A stretch of DNA of 64,000 nucleotides from Candidatus Gottesmanbacteria bacterium RIFCSPHIGHO2_01_FULL_46_14 (GCA_001780895.1 MFJJ01000010.1:3732-67731), one strand, 5' to 3'. Numbered from the stretch's first letter, positions 40,295 to 49,409 are shown. Notes: generated by a model not told the origin, from the letters alone. Translations and numbers: made by a program.

Positions 40295-41920
40295 ATGGAA
40301 CGGATATTGGGAATTTTTTATCGAAGACAGGGAGGCATTGGATCGGCTGCGTTCGTTTTGGCGTCAATGGTTCTTACATCGCGCGTATTTGGTCTCATCC
40401 GTGATCGCATGCTTGCTTCGCGTTTTGGACCTGATGAATTGGGGGTATATTTTGCGGCGTTTCGTATCCCTAATCTCGTATTTGAGTTATTGGTGATGGG
40501 TGCACTTACTTCTTCGTTTATTCCGGTATTTACGAAATATCTTGCCACTAAGCGCGAGAATGACGCGTGGATCATGTCGTCAGTGCTCATTAATGTGAGT
40601 ACGGTTATTTTGGCAGTTCTCGCGATCCCTCTCTTTATCTGGGCGGATGCGTTATGTAGAGTACTGGCACCAGGATTTAACAACGCACAACAAGCACAGA
40701 TGGCGGTATTTACTCGGTTTCTCTTGTTGTTTCAGGTAGTACCGTTATGTATCGGCAATTATTTAACCGGGATTTTGCAATCGTTTCGTTTGTTTTTGAT
40801 TCCGGCTTTAGCGCCGGTTGTCTATAACGTTGGTATTATCGCAGGTATTTTCTTCCTCTCTCCTTCATATGGTTTGATGGCACCGGTGATTGGAGTGGGG
40901 CTTGGAGCTCTCCTTTTTGTGATTATTCAATTGCCACTTTTATGGCATATCGGATATCGCTATACACCGATATTTTCCTTATCTCACCGGGGGGTAGTAG
41001 AAGTAGCAAAGCTCGTAGGACCCAGAACGATCGGGCTCGCAGCCTCGCAAATAGATACAACGGTTGATCTTATGTTAGCGAGTTTATTGGGAGCGAGGTA
41101 TGTAACAATCTTTAATTTCGCCCAACATCTTCAGCAGCTTCCGGTAGGATTATTTGGCATCACGATCGCACAAGCGGCATTACCGACATTGTCACTATCG
41201 TCAGCGTCGGAGGACCGAGCGCAATTTCATAAAATTATTTTATCGTCCCTTCATCAGATATTATTTTTTGTGCTTCCTATTTCTGCTCTCTTTATCGTGC
41301 TCCGAATCCCGGTGGTGCGTCTCGTTTTTGGTGCGTCTCATTTTGATTGGTCCGCAACGGTACTTACCGGTATGACATTATCCACATTTAGTATTTCTCT
41401 GTTTGCGCAATCGATCGGGCAAGTTCTTGCGCGTGGATTTTATGCCCTCTACGATAGCAAAACTCCGGTAACGGTAAGCGTTGTAACGATAGTTTTAAAC
41501 ACCGTTTTATCTATCATATTTATTCGCTGGTTAGCCCTTCCCGTATGGTCGCTCGGTCTTTCTACATCGATTGCAAGCATTATGTATGCAGGAGCACTTC
41601 TGATTCTTCTGGATAGGCGGTTGGGGACATTTCCCCGTCGGGAGTTACTTCTTCCTCCGCTCAAAATGATTATGGCAGCTATCGTGATGGCGGGAATGCT
41701 CTATATACCACTCAAGCTTTTAGATCAGCTCGTTTTTGACACGACGCGAACAATGGGATTAATATTGTTGACCGGTATTGCGGGAGCGATTGGATTGTCT
41801 TCGTATCTTTTTCTTACGTGGGTATTTGGCGTTGGCGAGGTGCGATCGCTCATTACATTTGTAAAGAGATTGCGGAAGCAAGGAACTATTTTACTTGAAC
41901 CGGCGAGTGAAGTTAGTTAA
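40295..41920 (+). CDS. murJ: Lipid II flippase MurJ
   Basis: 541 residues with about 14 helices. Landmarks of the MurJ/MviN family: 'S-R-V-F-G-L-I-R-D-R-M-L-A-S-R-F-G', 'A-F-R-I-P-N-L-V-F-E-L-L-V-M-G-A-L-T-S-S-F-I-P-V-F' near the N-terminus, and 'R-G-F-Y-A-L-Y-D-S-K-T-P' in helix 10-11. It moves lipid II to the outer face of the membrane. A TATAAT box lies eight bases before the ATG. It overlaps the convergent surface gene by four bases. Confidence 0.93.
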   Translation: MERILGIFYRRQGGIGSAAFVLASMVLTSRVFGLIRDRMLASRFGPDELGVYFAAFRIPNLVFELLVMGALTSSFIPVFTKYLATKRENDAWIMSSVLINVSTVILAVLAIPLFIWADALCRVLAPGFNNAQQAQMAVFTRFLLLFQVVPLCIGNYLTGILQSFRLFLIPALAPVVYNVGIIAGIFFLSPSYGLMAPVIGVGLGALLFVIIQLPLLWHIGYRYTPIFSLSHRGVVEVAKLVGPRTIGLAASQIDTTVDLMLASLLGARYVTIFNFAQHLQQLPVGLFGITIAQAALPTLSLSSASEDRAQFHKIILSSLHQILFFVLPISALFIVLRIPVVRLVFGASHFDWSATVLTGMTLSTFSISLFAQSIGQVLARGFYALYDSKTPVTVSVVTIVLNTVLSIIFIRWLALPVWSLGLSTSIASIMYAGALLILLDRRLGTFPRRELLLPPLKMIMAAIVMAGMLYIPLKLLDQLVFDTTRTMGLILLTGIAGAIGLSSYLFLTWVFGVGEVRSLITFVKRLRKQGTILLEPASEVS

Positions 41921-43080
41921 GGTGATGGTGGTTGTTCTGGTACAAATGGACTTGCTTCACTGGCCGTCTGTGTTTCGTTCGTTGGCCCCGATTCAATCGG
42001 GGTTGGCGGAATGTACGGAGGAGGCGGATTCATCCTTCGACGGATGATGATGAAGATACCAATCGCAGTTGTCAGTCCAAGTATGATCCAGATCCATGCT
42101 CCGAGACCACCTTTGGCAACCGTGAAGTCATCCGTATACGTCGTACTTACACCATTAATATCAGTTGCCGTGACGCGGAGTTGTTTTGCTCCGGGAGTAA
42201 GTTTTTGAGTAATGATATAGCGCCATTGACCATTTTCATCCGCCGTTGCGGTGCCAAAAATTCCATCTGGAGAGATTTCGATCGTAATTTGTGCATTGGG
42301 TGAGGATGATCCGCTTATCGTAAAACTTGAGGGTGATTCTTTTTTGCTATTGGTAAATGAGGTGACCGTCAGTGTCGGTGGTTCTGATGCAATAAATGGA
42401 GTCGGCGTGAGTGTGGGCAAGAGCACCAGAGTCGGACTTGCAGTTGCAATTGGTGTTGTTGTGGGACGACGTGTTGGAGTAATCGTCGGCCGTCGGGTTG
42501 GCGTGACTGTTGGTCGAAATCCACCAACGCCTGATGTAGGGGTGGGTGTATTGGTTGGAGTGTTGGTAGGAGAAGATGTTGGCGTGTTGGTTGGAGTGTT
42601 GGCCGGTGTTAGGCTAGGAGTTGGGCTGCCCGTCGGCGTTAGGGTTGGTGTGCTGGTTGGTGTTGCGGTAGCCTGTGACAGAGGAGGAAATTTAAATTTT
42701 TTGGAAACTGCATCGTAACAATTGGGATCGGTGACGATCAAAGGATCGTTGGTCTTCCCAGCGCCTGCCTCAAGGCTCTTCCATTCGTAGACGTTGCCGG
42801 AGGGAAGTATGTAATACCATATACTCTTTTTATTCCAAAACCACTTTTCTTTAAGACCACCCCAATTGCGGAAAATACCGTCGGGGTGAATCGTCAAAGG
42901 GCTACCAGAAGAGAGTGCATTGACGGTGATTTGGCAGGGGACGGGCAATGGGGTTGGTTCGGCAGCCCGGTTGCGAATATCTTGTTGTTGCTGTGTGACA
43001 AAAACTCCTGCAATTAAACCCAAACCGGCAATGAGCAGTGCGATAAACAGCAAATATTCTTTTTTGAGAAGTTTTTTCAT
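41917..43080 (-). CDS. Thr/Pro-repeat surface protein with Ig-like domain and two membrane helices
   Basis: 387 residues: helix (~10-29), Q-Q-Q-Q-D-I-R-N-R-A-A motif (~31-41), a small outside domain with two Cys, a long TP repeat (~138-235) coded by a GTTGGT-rich minisatellite, an Ig-like domain (~240-325), a second helix (~330-350), R-R-R-M and a Pro-rich cytoplasmic tail. The helix-plus-basic end would hold it in the membrane. Overlaps the GH39-like gene by four bases. Confidence 0.7.
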   Translation of the reverse strand: MKKLLKKEYLLFIALLIAGLGLIAGVFVTQQQQDIRNRAAEPTPLPVPCQITVNALSSGSPLTIHPDGIFRNWGGLKEKWFWNKKSIWYYILPSGNVYEWKSLEAGAGKTNDPLIVTDPNCYDAVSKKFKFPPLSQATATPTSTPTLTPTGSPTPSLTPANTPTNTPTSSPTNTPTNTPTPTSGVGGFRPTVTPTRRPTITPTRRPTTTPIATASPTLVLLPTLTPTPFIASEPPTLTVTSFTNSKKESPSSFTISGSSSPNAQITIEISPDGIFGTATADENGQWRYIITQKLTPGAKQLRVTATDINGVSTTYTDDFTVAKGGLGAWIWIILGLTTAIGIFIIIRRRMNPPPPYIPPTPIESGPTNETQTASEASPFVPEQPPSP

Positions 43081-44483
43081 GGTGCTCGGGTAACTTCCAA
43101 TATAACGATGCTTTGTGCTGGCATGAGTATTTGTTTTTTTAGTCTATCACTCGTGACTATCTCTTGCGTGGACGTATTTTGTCCAAGAAAATACCTTTGC
43201 CTTATAGTGTATGTTCCCGGACTAAGATTCGTCAATGTGATAGGTACTGTTTCCGTGTGGCTGCCGTAGGGATCGAAATTAACCAGAAGTACTTTTATGG
43301 TTCCCTCCAGTACACTTGCATAACCCATTACCCACGTGCCTTCGCCAGTAAGGTTGAGTCTCGTTCCTGCCATGCCATCGAGGAAGTTGTAGACTGAATA
43401 TCTGGGTTTGGTTCGTTTACCGTTACCCTCATGGGTGATGAGGCCCCATCCGTTGCCATCTTCCTGACCCGGTCCGTCTTTTAACTGAAAAGAGAAAAGA
43501 TAATCGGGGCCTCCGGAAATAAGTTGCCTAACAACGGCAGCAGTGTGGGCTGCAGCAAACATCGTGCCGTAGCGTTTGTCTTTATTACCAGTAAAACCTG
43601 CTTCTGTTATGAGAGTAGGGATAAGCGTAAATTGTGGGAAGGGGAGAAGCCAGGAGATGAGGTTTCTCTGATCTTGTTCAAATCTCCGTGGATCTTCAAG
43701 ATAGGAATGCCATGAGAGAAAATCGACGCGGTTGCCGCTGGTTACCAGTGCCGTGATCCAGCTTTTGTATAGTCCGGTTGTTGCCGGTCCGCCTAAATAA
43801 AATGTGTTTGTATTTGAGGCGCGCCGCGCGCCGACAGAAGCATACCGATACAATTGAAGATAGCTTTTTTCTCCGCCAACCTTCCAGCTTCCAAACTGTG
43901 CCAAATCCGGTTCATTCCAGACTTCATAATAGACACCGCTCACGTTTTTTTCTGATCTGCCGCTATAATGCTCGATCGTTTTTTGAACCACGAGTGCCCA
44001 TTCGTCCCAATTATTCGGTGGATTGATAAGGCTTCCGCCTTGAGCAATAGCGGGAGGCATGAAAGAAAGGACGAGCATGGGTTTGGCACCGGTAGCCAGA
44101 ATCGTGTTGACAGAACGGTCGAGCGAGGAAAAATCAAATGTCAGTTGATCGCCCGATCGCCCAACGACGTTGTGATGATCATAGATATGGTCAATACGAA
44201 TAATTTTTGGCCGTAATGCGGAAACCTCGCCTGCAATGGGAGCAAGCATATCTGTAGATTCTTCACCTCCCTGAGAAAATGTGTGATAGAAGGCTGTGGG
44301 GATTGGTTCAAGCGTTGCTTTTGTATCAACAATGATATTGGCGGATTTTCCCGTTGCACGCGAGACAAGAATGACCGTTTGATATGCGCCAAAAAGAAGA
44401 AATGGTAAAAAGAGGAGAAGTGCTGCAAGAGACACGAGAGAAGAGGTGCGCGGGGAAACCTGTTTAATAAGATAGTTTTCCAT
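43077..44483 (-). CDS. GH39-like glycoside hydrolase, membrane-anchored
   Basis: 468 residues from MENYLIKQ. One helix near ~15-40, then a TIM-barrel: the acid/base EVWNEPDLAQF (~190) and the nucleophile ITEAGFTGN (~290) match the 4/7 clan of GH39/GH5 enzymes. A beta-sandwich (~370-468) ends the protein. It should cut a beta-linked glycan outside the cell, maybe its own surface polymer or that of a host. It overlaps the cohesin-like gene by 20 bases. Confidence 0.75.
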   Translation of the reverse strand: MENYLIKQVSPRTSSLVSLAALLLFLPFLLFGAYQTVILVSRATGKSANIIVDTKATLEPIPTAFYHTFSQGGEESTDMLAPIAGEVSALRPKIIRIDHIYDHHNVVGRSGDQLTFDFSSLDRSVNTILATGAKPMLVLSFMPPAIAQGGSLINPPNNWDEWALVVQKTIEHYSGRSEKNVSGVYYEVWNEPDLAQFGSWKVGGEKSYLQLYRYASVGARRASNTNTFYLGGPATTGLYKSWITALVTSGNRVDFLSWHSYLEDPRRFEQDQRNLISWLLPFPQFTLIPTLITEAGFTGNKDKRYGTMFAAAHTAAVVRQLISGGPDYLFSFQLKDGPGQEDGNGWGLITHEGNGKRTKPRYSVYNFLDGMAGTRLNLTGEGTWVMGYASVLEGTIKVLLVNFDPYGSHTETVPITLTNLSPGTYTIRQRYFLGQNTSTQEIVTSDRLKKQILMPAQSIVILEVTRAP

Positions 44484-45450
44484 AGACAATACCAAAACTG
44501 ATAAGGATTAACGCTAAAGTTATGACTAAAATTGTCGGCTCTGCGCTGCCGGAAACCGGTACCCCGGAGTCTGTGGCAACAACAAATGATTCGGTGGCCG
44601 TGTCGCTGCCGTCGCCAGCTGTGGCGACAATGGTATGGGGACCGGGTTCGAGTGGAGTTTGGGGTGTATATACCCAATTGCCGTTGGCGTCTGCAGTGAC
44701 GATAACGGTGGATGGGGTCGAGTAAATCGTGAGAGTAACTTTTGAACCGGGAGCGGCCTTTCCTTTGATCGTTGGTCTGTCGCGTTGCGCTGCGGAGCTC
44801 GCTGTGGGTGTCGTAATATCCAAAACAGCGGAAGCGGAGGCTTCAGCTGAGAGAGAGGCATCTATTTCATCGTTGAGACTAAGACTTGCCGAGGGGGTTG
44901 CGGCCGGTCCTGTACGGTCAGTCGATGCCCCCGTAATCGTAATTTTTCCCGGCGTCGTACCGGTCAATACATTTGTCGATCCTTCTCCAAGGCCACTTAC
45001 GAGCGTAGTACTTGCAAAACTTACGGTAATCGGTGTACTCGTGGGAGCAAGCGCTTTAAATCGGACAACCGCTACTGTTCCCTGGCCATGAACCGGTTGG
45101 GCATTGCTGGGCGCTCCGACCGTGATGGACGCTGTACCTGCCTCCACAAGTCCCGACGTTAAGACGTTGGGGAAAAGGGCGCCGTTGGTAAGCGTAATCG
45201 CCTCAAGTTTTTCCGGATCAAAGGCGATATGGAGCTCAGTTGCAATTACCTGGTTGTCGCCGGTATTGATATGCACTTCCATAGAAAATTCACTCCCAAC
45301 CGCTTTGGCGGTTGATGCCGGAGAAAAAGCAAGCGTCGTGGCTGGCGCTGCTTTTTTGCGCAACTCCTGTCTCTGAGAGACCAAATAAATCGTTACTGGT
45401 ATTGCGACCATGACGACAAGAATACTCACCATAAGAAGGAGTTTTTTCAT
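44464..45450 (-). CDS. Cohesin-domain surface protein with VPVSG sorting-like end
   Basis: 328 residues: helix (~5-24), S-Q-R-Q-E-L-R-K-K-A-A motif (~26-36), a cohesin-like domain (~38-170; 'E-F-S-M-E-V-H-I-N-T-G' and 'A-T-E-L-H-I-A-F-D-P-E-K-L'), a Ser/Ala linker, an Ig-like domain (~220-290), V-P-V-S-G (~296-300) and a C-terminal helix. Cohesins bind dockerins; none is seen here. It may act as scaffold for the GH39-like enzyme coded next. Confidence 0.75.
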   Translation of the reverse strand: MKKLLLMVSILVVMVAIPVTIYLVSQRQELRKKAAPATTLAFSPASTAKAVGSEFSMEVHINTGDNQVIATELHIAFDPEKLEAITLTNGALFPNVLTSGLVEAGTASITVGAPSNAQPVHGQGTVAVVRFKALAPTSTPITVSFASTTLVSGLGEGSTNVLTGTTPGKITITGASTDRTGPAATPSASLSLNDEIDASLSAEASASAVLDITTPTASSAAQRDRPTIKGKAAPGSKVTLTIYSTPSTVIVTADANGNWVYTPQTPLEPGPHTIVATAGDGSDTATESFVVATDSGVPVSGSAEPTILVITLALILISFGIVYGKLSY

Positions 45451-45481
45451 CTATAAACTATTATGTGTGAAAAAATCTCTA

Positions 45482-45510
45482 TTGACAAGGGTTAGCACTC
45501 GATGTATAGT
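45482..45510 (+). promoter_or_regulatory. Main promoter of hrcA-grpE-dnaK
   Basis: TTGACA (45482-45487), 17 bases, TATAGT (45505-45510): a near-ideal sigma-70-type promoter. The start of hrcA lies 17 bases after it. It is covered by a CIRCE element. Confidence 0.85.
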
Positions 45511-45518
45511 ACTGCTAA
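45492..45518. promoter_or_regulatory. CIRCE operator (HrcA binding site)
   Basis: TTAGCACTC, nine bases, TACTGCTAA. The left arm is the exact CIRCE consensus; the right arm matches seven of nine bases of GAGTGCTAA. It covers the -10 box, so bound HrcA should block the operon until heat shock. Confidence 0.9.
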
Positions 45519-45527
45519 TTCTAGATT

Positions 45528-46262
45528 ATGGATCAAATATCCAATCTTTCAGACCGTCAACTTCATATCCTCAAAGCAATTATCGAGGAATATATTGCAA
45601 CTGCACAACCCGTTGGTTCAGAGACGCTCGATAAAAAGTACAACCTGGGAGTTTCTCCTGCAACTATCCGCAATGAAATGGCCCGGCTTGCTGATATGAA
45701 GCTCCTCAACCAGCCCCACACGTCTGCGGGTCGAACACCCACCCCGGTAGCACTCAAGTATTACGTCGAAAACCTCATGAAAACCAAAGATATGTCCGTG
45801 GCAGATGAAGTTTCCGTCAAAGAAAAGATTTGGGATTACCGGCAGGAAGTGGATAAACTCCTTCGGGAGGCAACCAAGACGTTGGCGGAAAAAACAAAAG
45901 CACTTGCTGTTACTGCAACTGGTGATGGAGACCTCTATTACTCGGGAGCCGCCAATATCCTTGACATGCCCGAATTTTACGACTTTGAGCTCACCCATCA
46001 TTTATTGGCAGCGCTGGACCGATATGATTTTTGGTGGGACCTTCTGGAAGCCAATCAAGATCCGTTCTCTATTCTTCTTGGCGAAGAGTTTGGAGCGCGC
46101 AGTATGCTTGATCAATGCGGCTATGTCTACGCAAAGTTTACAACGCCGCATTTATCCGGATCAATCGGCGTCGTTGGCCCTTCCAGATTAAACTATCAAT
46201 ATGTTATTCCTGTTGTTCGCTATTTAGGTGGACTCATCGATGAAATGGGGAGAAACTGGTGA
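45528..46262 (+). CDS. hrcA: Heat-inducible transcription repressor HrcA, short form
   Basis: 244 residues, about 100 fewer than usual. The winged-helix part is complete: 'L-S-D-R-Q-L-H-I-L-K-A-I-I-E-E-Y', 'P-V-G-S-E-T-L', 'V-S-P-A-T-I-R-N-E-M-A-R-L', then 'H-T-S-A-G-R-T-P-T'. A reduced GAF-like part follows and the end 'Y-Q-Y-V-I-P-V-V-R-Y-L' matches the family C-terminus. It binds the CIRCE site just upstream, so it controls itself, grpE and dnaK. Overlaps grpE by four bases. Confidence 0.9.
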   Translation: MDQISNLSDRQLHILKAIIEEYIATAQPVGSETLDKKYNLGVSPATIRNEMARLADMKLLNQPHTSAGRTPTPVALKYYVENLMKTKDMSVADEVSVKEKIWDYRQEVDKLLREATKTLAEKTKALAVTATGDGDLYYSGAANILDMPEFYDFELTHHLLAALDRYDFWWDLLEANQDPFSILLGEEFGARSMLDQCGYVYAKFTTPHLSGSIGVVGPSRLNYQYVIPVVRYLGGLIDEMGRNW

Positions 46263-46672
46263 AAAAACAAGTCGATCAACCCAGTGAAGAATGGAAAAAT
46301 AAATATTTGCGGGCGCTTGCTGATTATCAGAACCTTGAGAAACGCACGCGCGATGAAATTGGTGAAGTAAGAAAATTTGCCTCCGAAGTGGTTTTAGCGA
46401 GATTGCTGCCCGTTGTAGATACATTGAAAAAGGCCAAGGATCATATTAAGGATCCCGGATTAGATTTAACATATAAGGAACTCCTTGCTGTTCTTGAAGA
46501 GCAGGGAGTTGAAAAAATTGAGATCGTCGGGCGTCAATTTAACCCGCATGAAATGGAATGTATAGAGGTTATTGAGGGTAAAAACGACGAAGTCGTCGAA
46601 GAGGTATTGCCAGGATATCGATTTAGAGGGAAAATAATAAGAGTGGCCCAGGTAAAAGTAGGAAAGGAGTAA
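46259..46672 (+). CDS. grpE: GrpE nucleotide-exchange factor
   Basis: 137 residues from a GTG that overlaps the hrcA stop. Short N-terminal tail, coiled coil 'W-K-N-K-Y-L-R-A-L-A-D-Y-Q-N-L-E-K-R', then the beta-wing 'G-V-E-K-I-E-I-V-G-R-Q-F-N-P-H-E-M-E-C'. It releases ADP from DnaK. The length is at the small end of the family. Confidence 0.93.
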   Translation: MKKQVDQPSEEWKNKYLRALADYQNLEKRTRDEIGEVRKFASEVVLARLLPVVDTLKKAKDHIKDPGLDLTYKELLAVLEEQGVEKIEIVGRQFNPHEMECIEVIEGKNDEVVEEVLPGYRFRGKIIRVAQVKVGKE

Positions 46673-46679
46673 AAAATAT

Positions 46680-48587
46680 ATGGCAAAAATAATTGGTATA
46701 GATCTTGGAACGACAAATTCCTGTGTTGCAGTTATGGAGGGGGGAGCTCCCAAAGTGATTCATTCCGCCGAGGGGAGAAACGTTATCCCCTCTGTCGTTG
46801 ATCCCATCAAAAATATTGTTGGGGATGTAGCAAAGCGGCAGATGGTGATTAACCCGAAGTCGACGATATTTTCCGTCAAGCGCTTGATGGGGCGAAAGTA
46901 CTCTGATTCAAGCGTTCAGACTGACAGTAAGTGGCTTCCGTATACGATAAAAGCTGGAAAGAATGATATGGCCGTTGTGGAAGTGGAAGGTCGCCAGTTT
47001 ACGCCACAGGAAATTTCAGCAAAAATTCTTTCTAAAATCAAAGCTGATGCCGAGAAATATTTGGGGGATACCGTCAAGCAAGCGGTCATTACGGTTCCTG
47101 CCTATTTTGATGACAGTCAGCGGCAAGCAACCAAACAGGCGGGTGAGATTGCCGGGCTTGAAGTCCTTCGTATTCTCAATGAGCCTACGGCAGCAGCCCT
47201 TGCGTATGGGTTAGATAAGAAAAATGTTCATACGATTGCCGTCTATGATTTGGGTGGCGGCACGTTTGACATTTCTATTTTAGAGCTGGGTGAGGGGGTC
47301 TATGAAGTAAAAGCCACCAACGGCGATACGCATCTAGGCGGCGATGATTTTGACAAAAAGATTTTGGATTGGATTGCAGATGAGTTTAAGAAAGAACACG
47401 GTGTCGATTTGCGAAAAGATCCGCAGGCCCTCCAAAGACTTCGCGACGCGGCAGAGAAAGCAAAGATCGAACTCTCTAGCTCAATGGAAACCGAGATTAA
47501 TCTTCCGTTCATAACCCAGGGCAAAGAAGGGCCGCTCCATTTAGTGATGAAGCTCTCGCGGTCTAAGCTCGAGCAAATTGTTGACGACCTCATCGTTAAA
47601 TCCATTGAACCGGTTAAAAAGTGTCTGTCAGACGCCAAAATGAAAACGAGCGATATTAGCGAAGTGGTTATGGTTGGAGGAATGACGCGGATGCCCAAGG
47701 TTTTTGAGACGGTCAAGAGTTTTTTTGGTAAGGATCCCAATCGGTCTGTTAACCCAGATGAAGTGGTTGCAGTCGGCGCGGCGGTACAGGCAGGAGTCTT
47801 GGCTGGCGACGTGAAGGACGTCGTTTTACTTGATGTAACGCCATTGACATTGGGCGTAGAGACGCTTGGCGGCGTATCGACACCGCTTATCGTCAGAAAC
47901 ACCACGGTTCCGACGAGCAAATCAGAGATTTTTTCAACAGCCGCTGATAGCCAGACATCGGTTGAAATTAATGTCCTTCAGGGAGAGCGACCGATGGCAG
48001 CAGACAATAAATCGCTCGGACGATTTGTGCTTTCGGGTATTCCGCCGGCGCCTCGCGGGGTTCCGCAGGTCGAGGTTACCTTTGATATCGACGCAAGTGG
48101 AATTCTTAATGTGACGGCCAAAGACAAGGCAAGCGGCAAGGTCAGTACGATAAAGATTACCGGATCAACCGGTCTATCCAAAGACGAAGTTAGTAAGATG
48201 AGGAAAGAGGCAGAGGAGCATGCTGCGGAAGACACAGAGAAAAAAGAAAAGATCGAGGTCAGAAACCGCGCTGACAATTTGATATATACGGCCGAGAAGA
48301 CATTGAAAGATATGGGTGACAAGGTCAAAGAAGAAGATAAGAAGGCTGTTGAAGAGAAGAGCAAAGCGCTCAAAGATATCTTGGAGACGGGATCAAGGGA
48401 GGATATTGAAGCCAAAACCAATGAACTGTCTGAAGCGGTCCAAAAAGTCGGCGCCGCAGCGTACGCGCAGCAGCCAGCTGACAGCTCCCAGCAATCAGCA
48501 GGACAAACCGATGATTCTGGAAATGGAAAGAAAAAAGACGAGAAAAAAGATGAAAAGAAAGTGGAGGAAGGGGAAGTGGTGAGCTAA
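46680..48587 (+). CDS. dnaK: Chaperone DnaK (Hsp70)
   Basis: 635 residues, full length. Starts A-K-I-I-G-I-D-L-G-T-T-N-S-C-V-A; second signature 'V-Y-D-L-G-G-G-T-F-D-I-S-I'; third 'V-M-V-G-G-M-T-R-M-P-K-V'; then the substrate domain and a Gln/Lys/Asp-rich tail. It folds proteins with GrpE and the J-protein coded at 49529. It follows grpE by seven bases with a GGAG ribosome site (aggaG) before the start. Confidence 0.96.
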   Translation: MAKIIGIDLGTTNSCVAVMEGGAPKVIHSAEGRNVIPSVVDPIKNIVGDVAKRQMVINPKSTIFSVKRLMGRKYSDSSVQTDSKWLPYTIKAGKNDMAVVEVEGRQFTPQEISAKILSKIKADAEKYLGDTVKQAVITVPAYFDDSQRQATKQAGEIAGLEVLRILNEPTAAALAYGLDKKNVHTIAVYDLGGGTFDISILELGEGVYEVKATNGDTHLGGDDFDKKILDWIADEFKKEHGVDLRKDPQALQRLRDAAEKAKIELSSSMETEINLPFITQGKEGPLHLVMKLSRSKLEQIVDDLIVKSIEPVKKCLSDAKMKTSDISEVVMVGGMTRMPKVFETVKSFFGKDPNRSVNPDEVVAVGAAVQAGVLAGDVKDVVLLDVTPLTLGVETLGGVSTPLIVRNTTVPTSKSEIFSTAADSQTSVEINVLQGERPMAADNKSLGRFVLSGIPPAPRGVPQVEVTFDIDASGILNVTAKDKASGKVSTIKITGSTGLSKDEVSKMRKEAEEHAAEDTEKKEKIEVRNRADNLIYTAEKTLKDMGDKVKEEDKKAVEEKSKALKDILETGSREDIEAKTNELSEAVQKVGAAAYAQQPADSSQQSAGQTDDSGNGKKKDEKKDEKKVEEGEVVS

Positions 48588-48590
48588 AAT

Positions 48591-48817
48591 ATGGAACGAT
48601 CTCTAGTTGCTCTTACTCCAGAGAAGGCATCAAATCAGTTATTCCAATTAGGGTACGATAAAATTGAGAATGTACCAGTTGGTAGGGGTAATGATTATCT
48701 AACAGCTTTGGTAAAAATAGCGGGGGGGGGGCATATCAAGGTATTGATATAGGTACAGTAATGAAAATTATTCATACTGAAAATAACGCGAGAGAAAATA
48801 CACAGGACAGACCGTAA
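48591..48817 (+). CDS. Small gene behind dnaK, frame broken at a run of ten G
   Basis: From the ATG at 48591 the frame gives M-E-R-S-L-V-A-L-T-P-E-K-A... and stops at 48752, 53 residues, after reading through G10 (48722-48731). If the run had eight or eleven G, the frame would continue as G-A-Y-Q-G-I-D-I-G-T-V-M-K-I-I-H-T... to the stop at 48815-48817, about 75 residues. The second part looks like a normal protein, so the run either switches the gene on and off, is a sequencing error, or marks a young pseudogene. Not a recognised family. Starts three bases after the dnaK stop. Confidence 0.45.
48722..48731. repeat. Homopolymer G10
   Basis: The run of ten G inside the small gene behind dnaK decides the frame of its 3' third. 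Tracts of this length slip easily. Confidence 0.9.
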
Positions 48818-48840
48818 GAAAAACTATTGTAAGATGTTAG

Positions 48841-48858
48841 GGCGCGCGGGAGCGCGCC
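48841..48858. terminator. GC-only hairpin before the NYN gene
   Basis: GGCGCGC, loop GGGA, GCGCGCC: a 7-bp stem of G and C only. It follows the dnaK transcript end and is followed by TATTTAG, a weak T stretch, so it may end the heat-shock operon. A TATAAT box (48866-48871) lies just beyond. Confidence 0.45.
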
Positions 48859-48887
48859 TATTTAGTATAATTAAAGAAATTTTGGAT

Positions 48888-49409
48888 ATGAAAAAACAAA
48901 AACGCCGTGTTGTCTATTCATTTATAGACAGTCAAAACTTGAACCTCGGTACAAGCAAGGACATCAATCGTCAAGGAAAACGGATTTATACTGGCTGGAA
49001 ACTTGACTTTAAAAAATTCAGACAGTATCTCAAGGACAAGTTCCGCGTAAATAAAGCCTTTTTATTCATTGGTTACATTCCCCAACATAAACCATTGTAT
49101 AGATATCTCCGTTCTTGTGGATATGAAATGGTATACAAACCGACAGTGAAAGATGATCAAGGAAAACCAAAAGGAAATGTTGATGCAGAACTCGTACTTC
49201 ATGCCGCAGCCATTGAATTTACACGGTATGAAAAGGCAGTCATTGTTGCAGGCGACGGTGATTATCGGTGTCTTTATGAGTTTCTGATAAAACGTGGCAA
49301 ACTGCTTCGAATTGTTATCCCAAATTCAAAGACTGAGTCGTCACTTCTTAAGCCTTTCCAAGCGTACAAAACGTTTCTTGAAAATGAGAAGCAAAAGTTA
49401 AAGATCTAA
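48888..49409 (+). CDS. NYN-domain (LabA/DUF88-like) nuclease
   Basis: 173 residues from MKKQKRRVVYSFIDSQNL; the longer frame from 48834 would cross the hairpin and promoter. PIN-like acidic residues: D in FIDSQNL (~13), D in GNVDAELVLH (~94), D in VAGDGDYRCLYEFL (~118-120). NYN proteins are RNA-cutting relatives of PIN toxins. It has its own TATAAT box, 16 bases before the start. Confidence 0.8.
   Translation: MKKQKRRVVYSFIDSQNLNLGTSKDINRQGKRIYTGWKLDFKKFRQYLKDKFRVNKAFLFIGYIPQHKPLYRYLRSCGYEMVYKPTVKDDQGKPKGNVDAELVLHAAAIEFTRYEKAVIVAGDGDYRCLYEFLIKRGKLLRIVIPNSKTESSLLKPFQAYKTFLENEKQKLKI

Noticed and set aside
42251..42718. V-G-V repeat protein on the plus strand
   Set aside because: This is the complement of the Thr/Pro repeat of the surface gene at 41917, which has a start, membrane helices and an Ig-like domain.
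43818..43832. GGCGCGC-C-GCGCGCC palindrome in the GH39-like gene
   Set aside because: Resembles the hairpin at 48841 but is short and can arise from Arg/Ala codons (R-R-A-R); not enough to claim a repeat family.
47300..47920. 206-codon frame antisense to dnaK
   Set aside because: Antisense open frames over GC-rich dnaK are common artefacts; no start signal and dnaK is certain.
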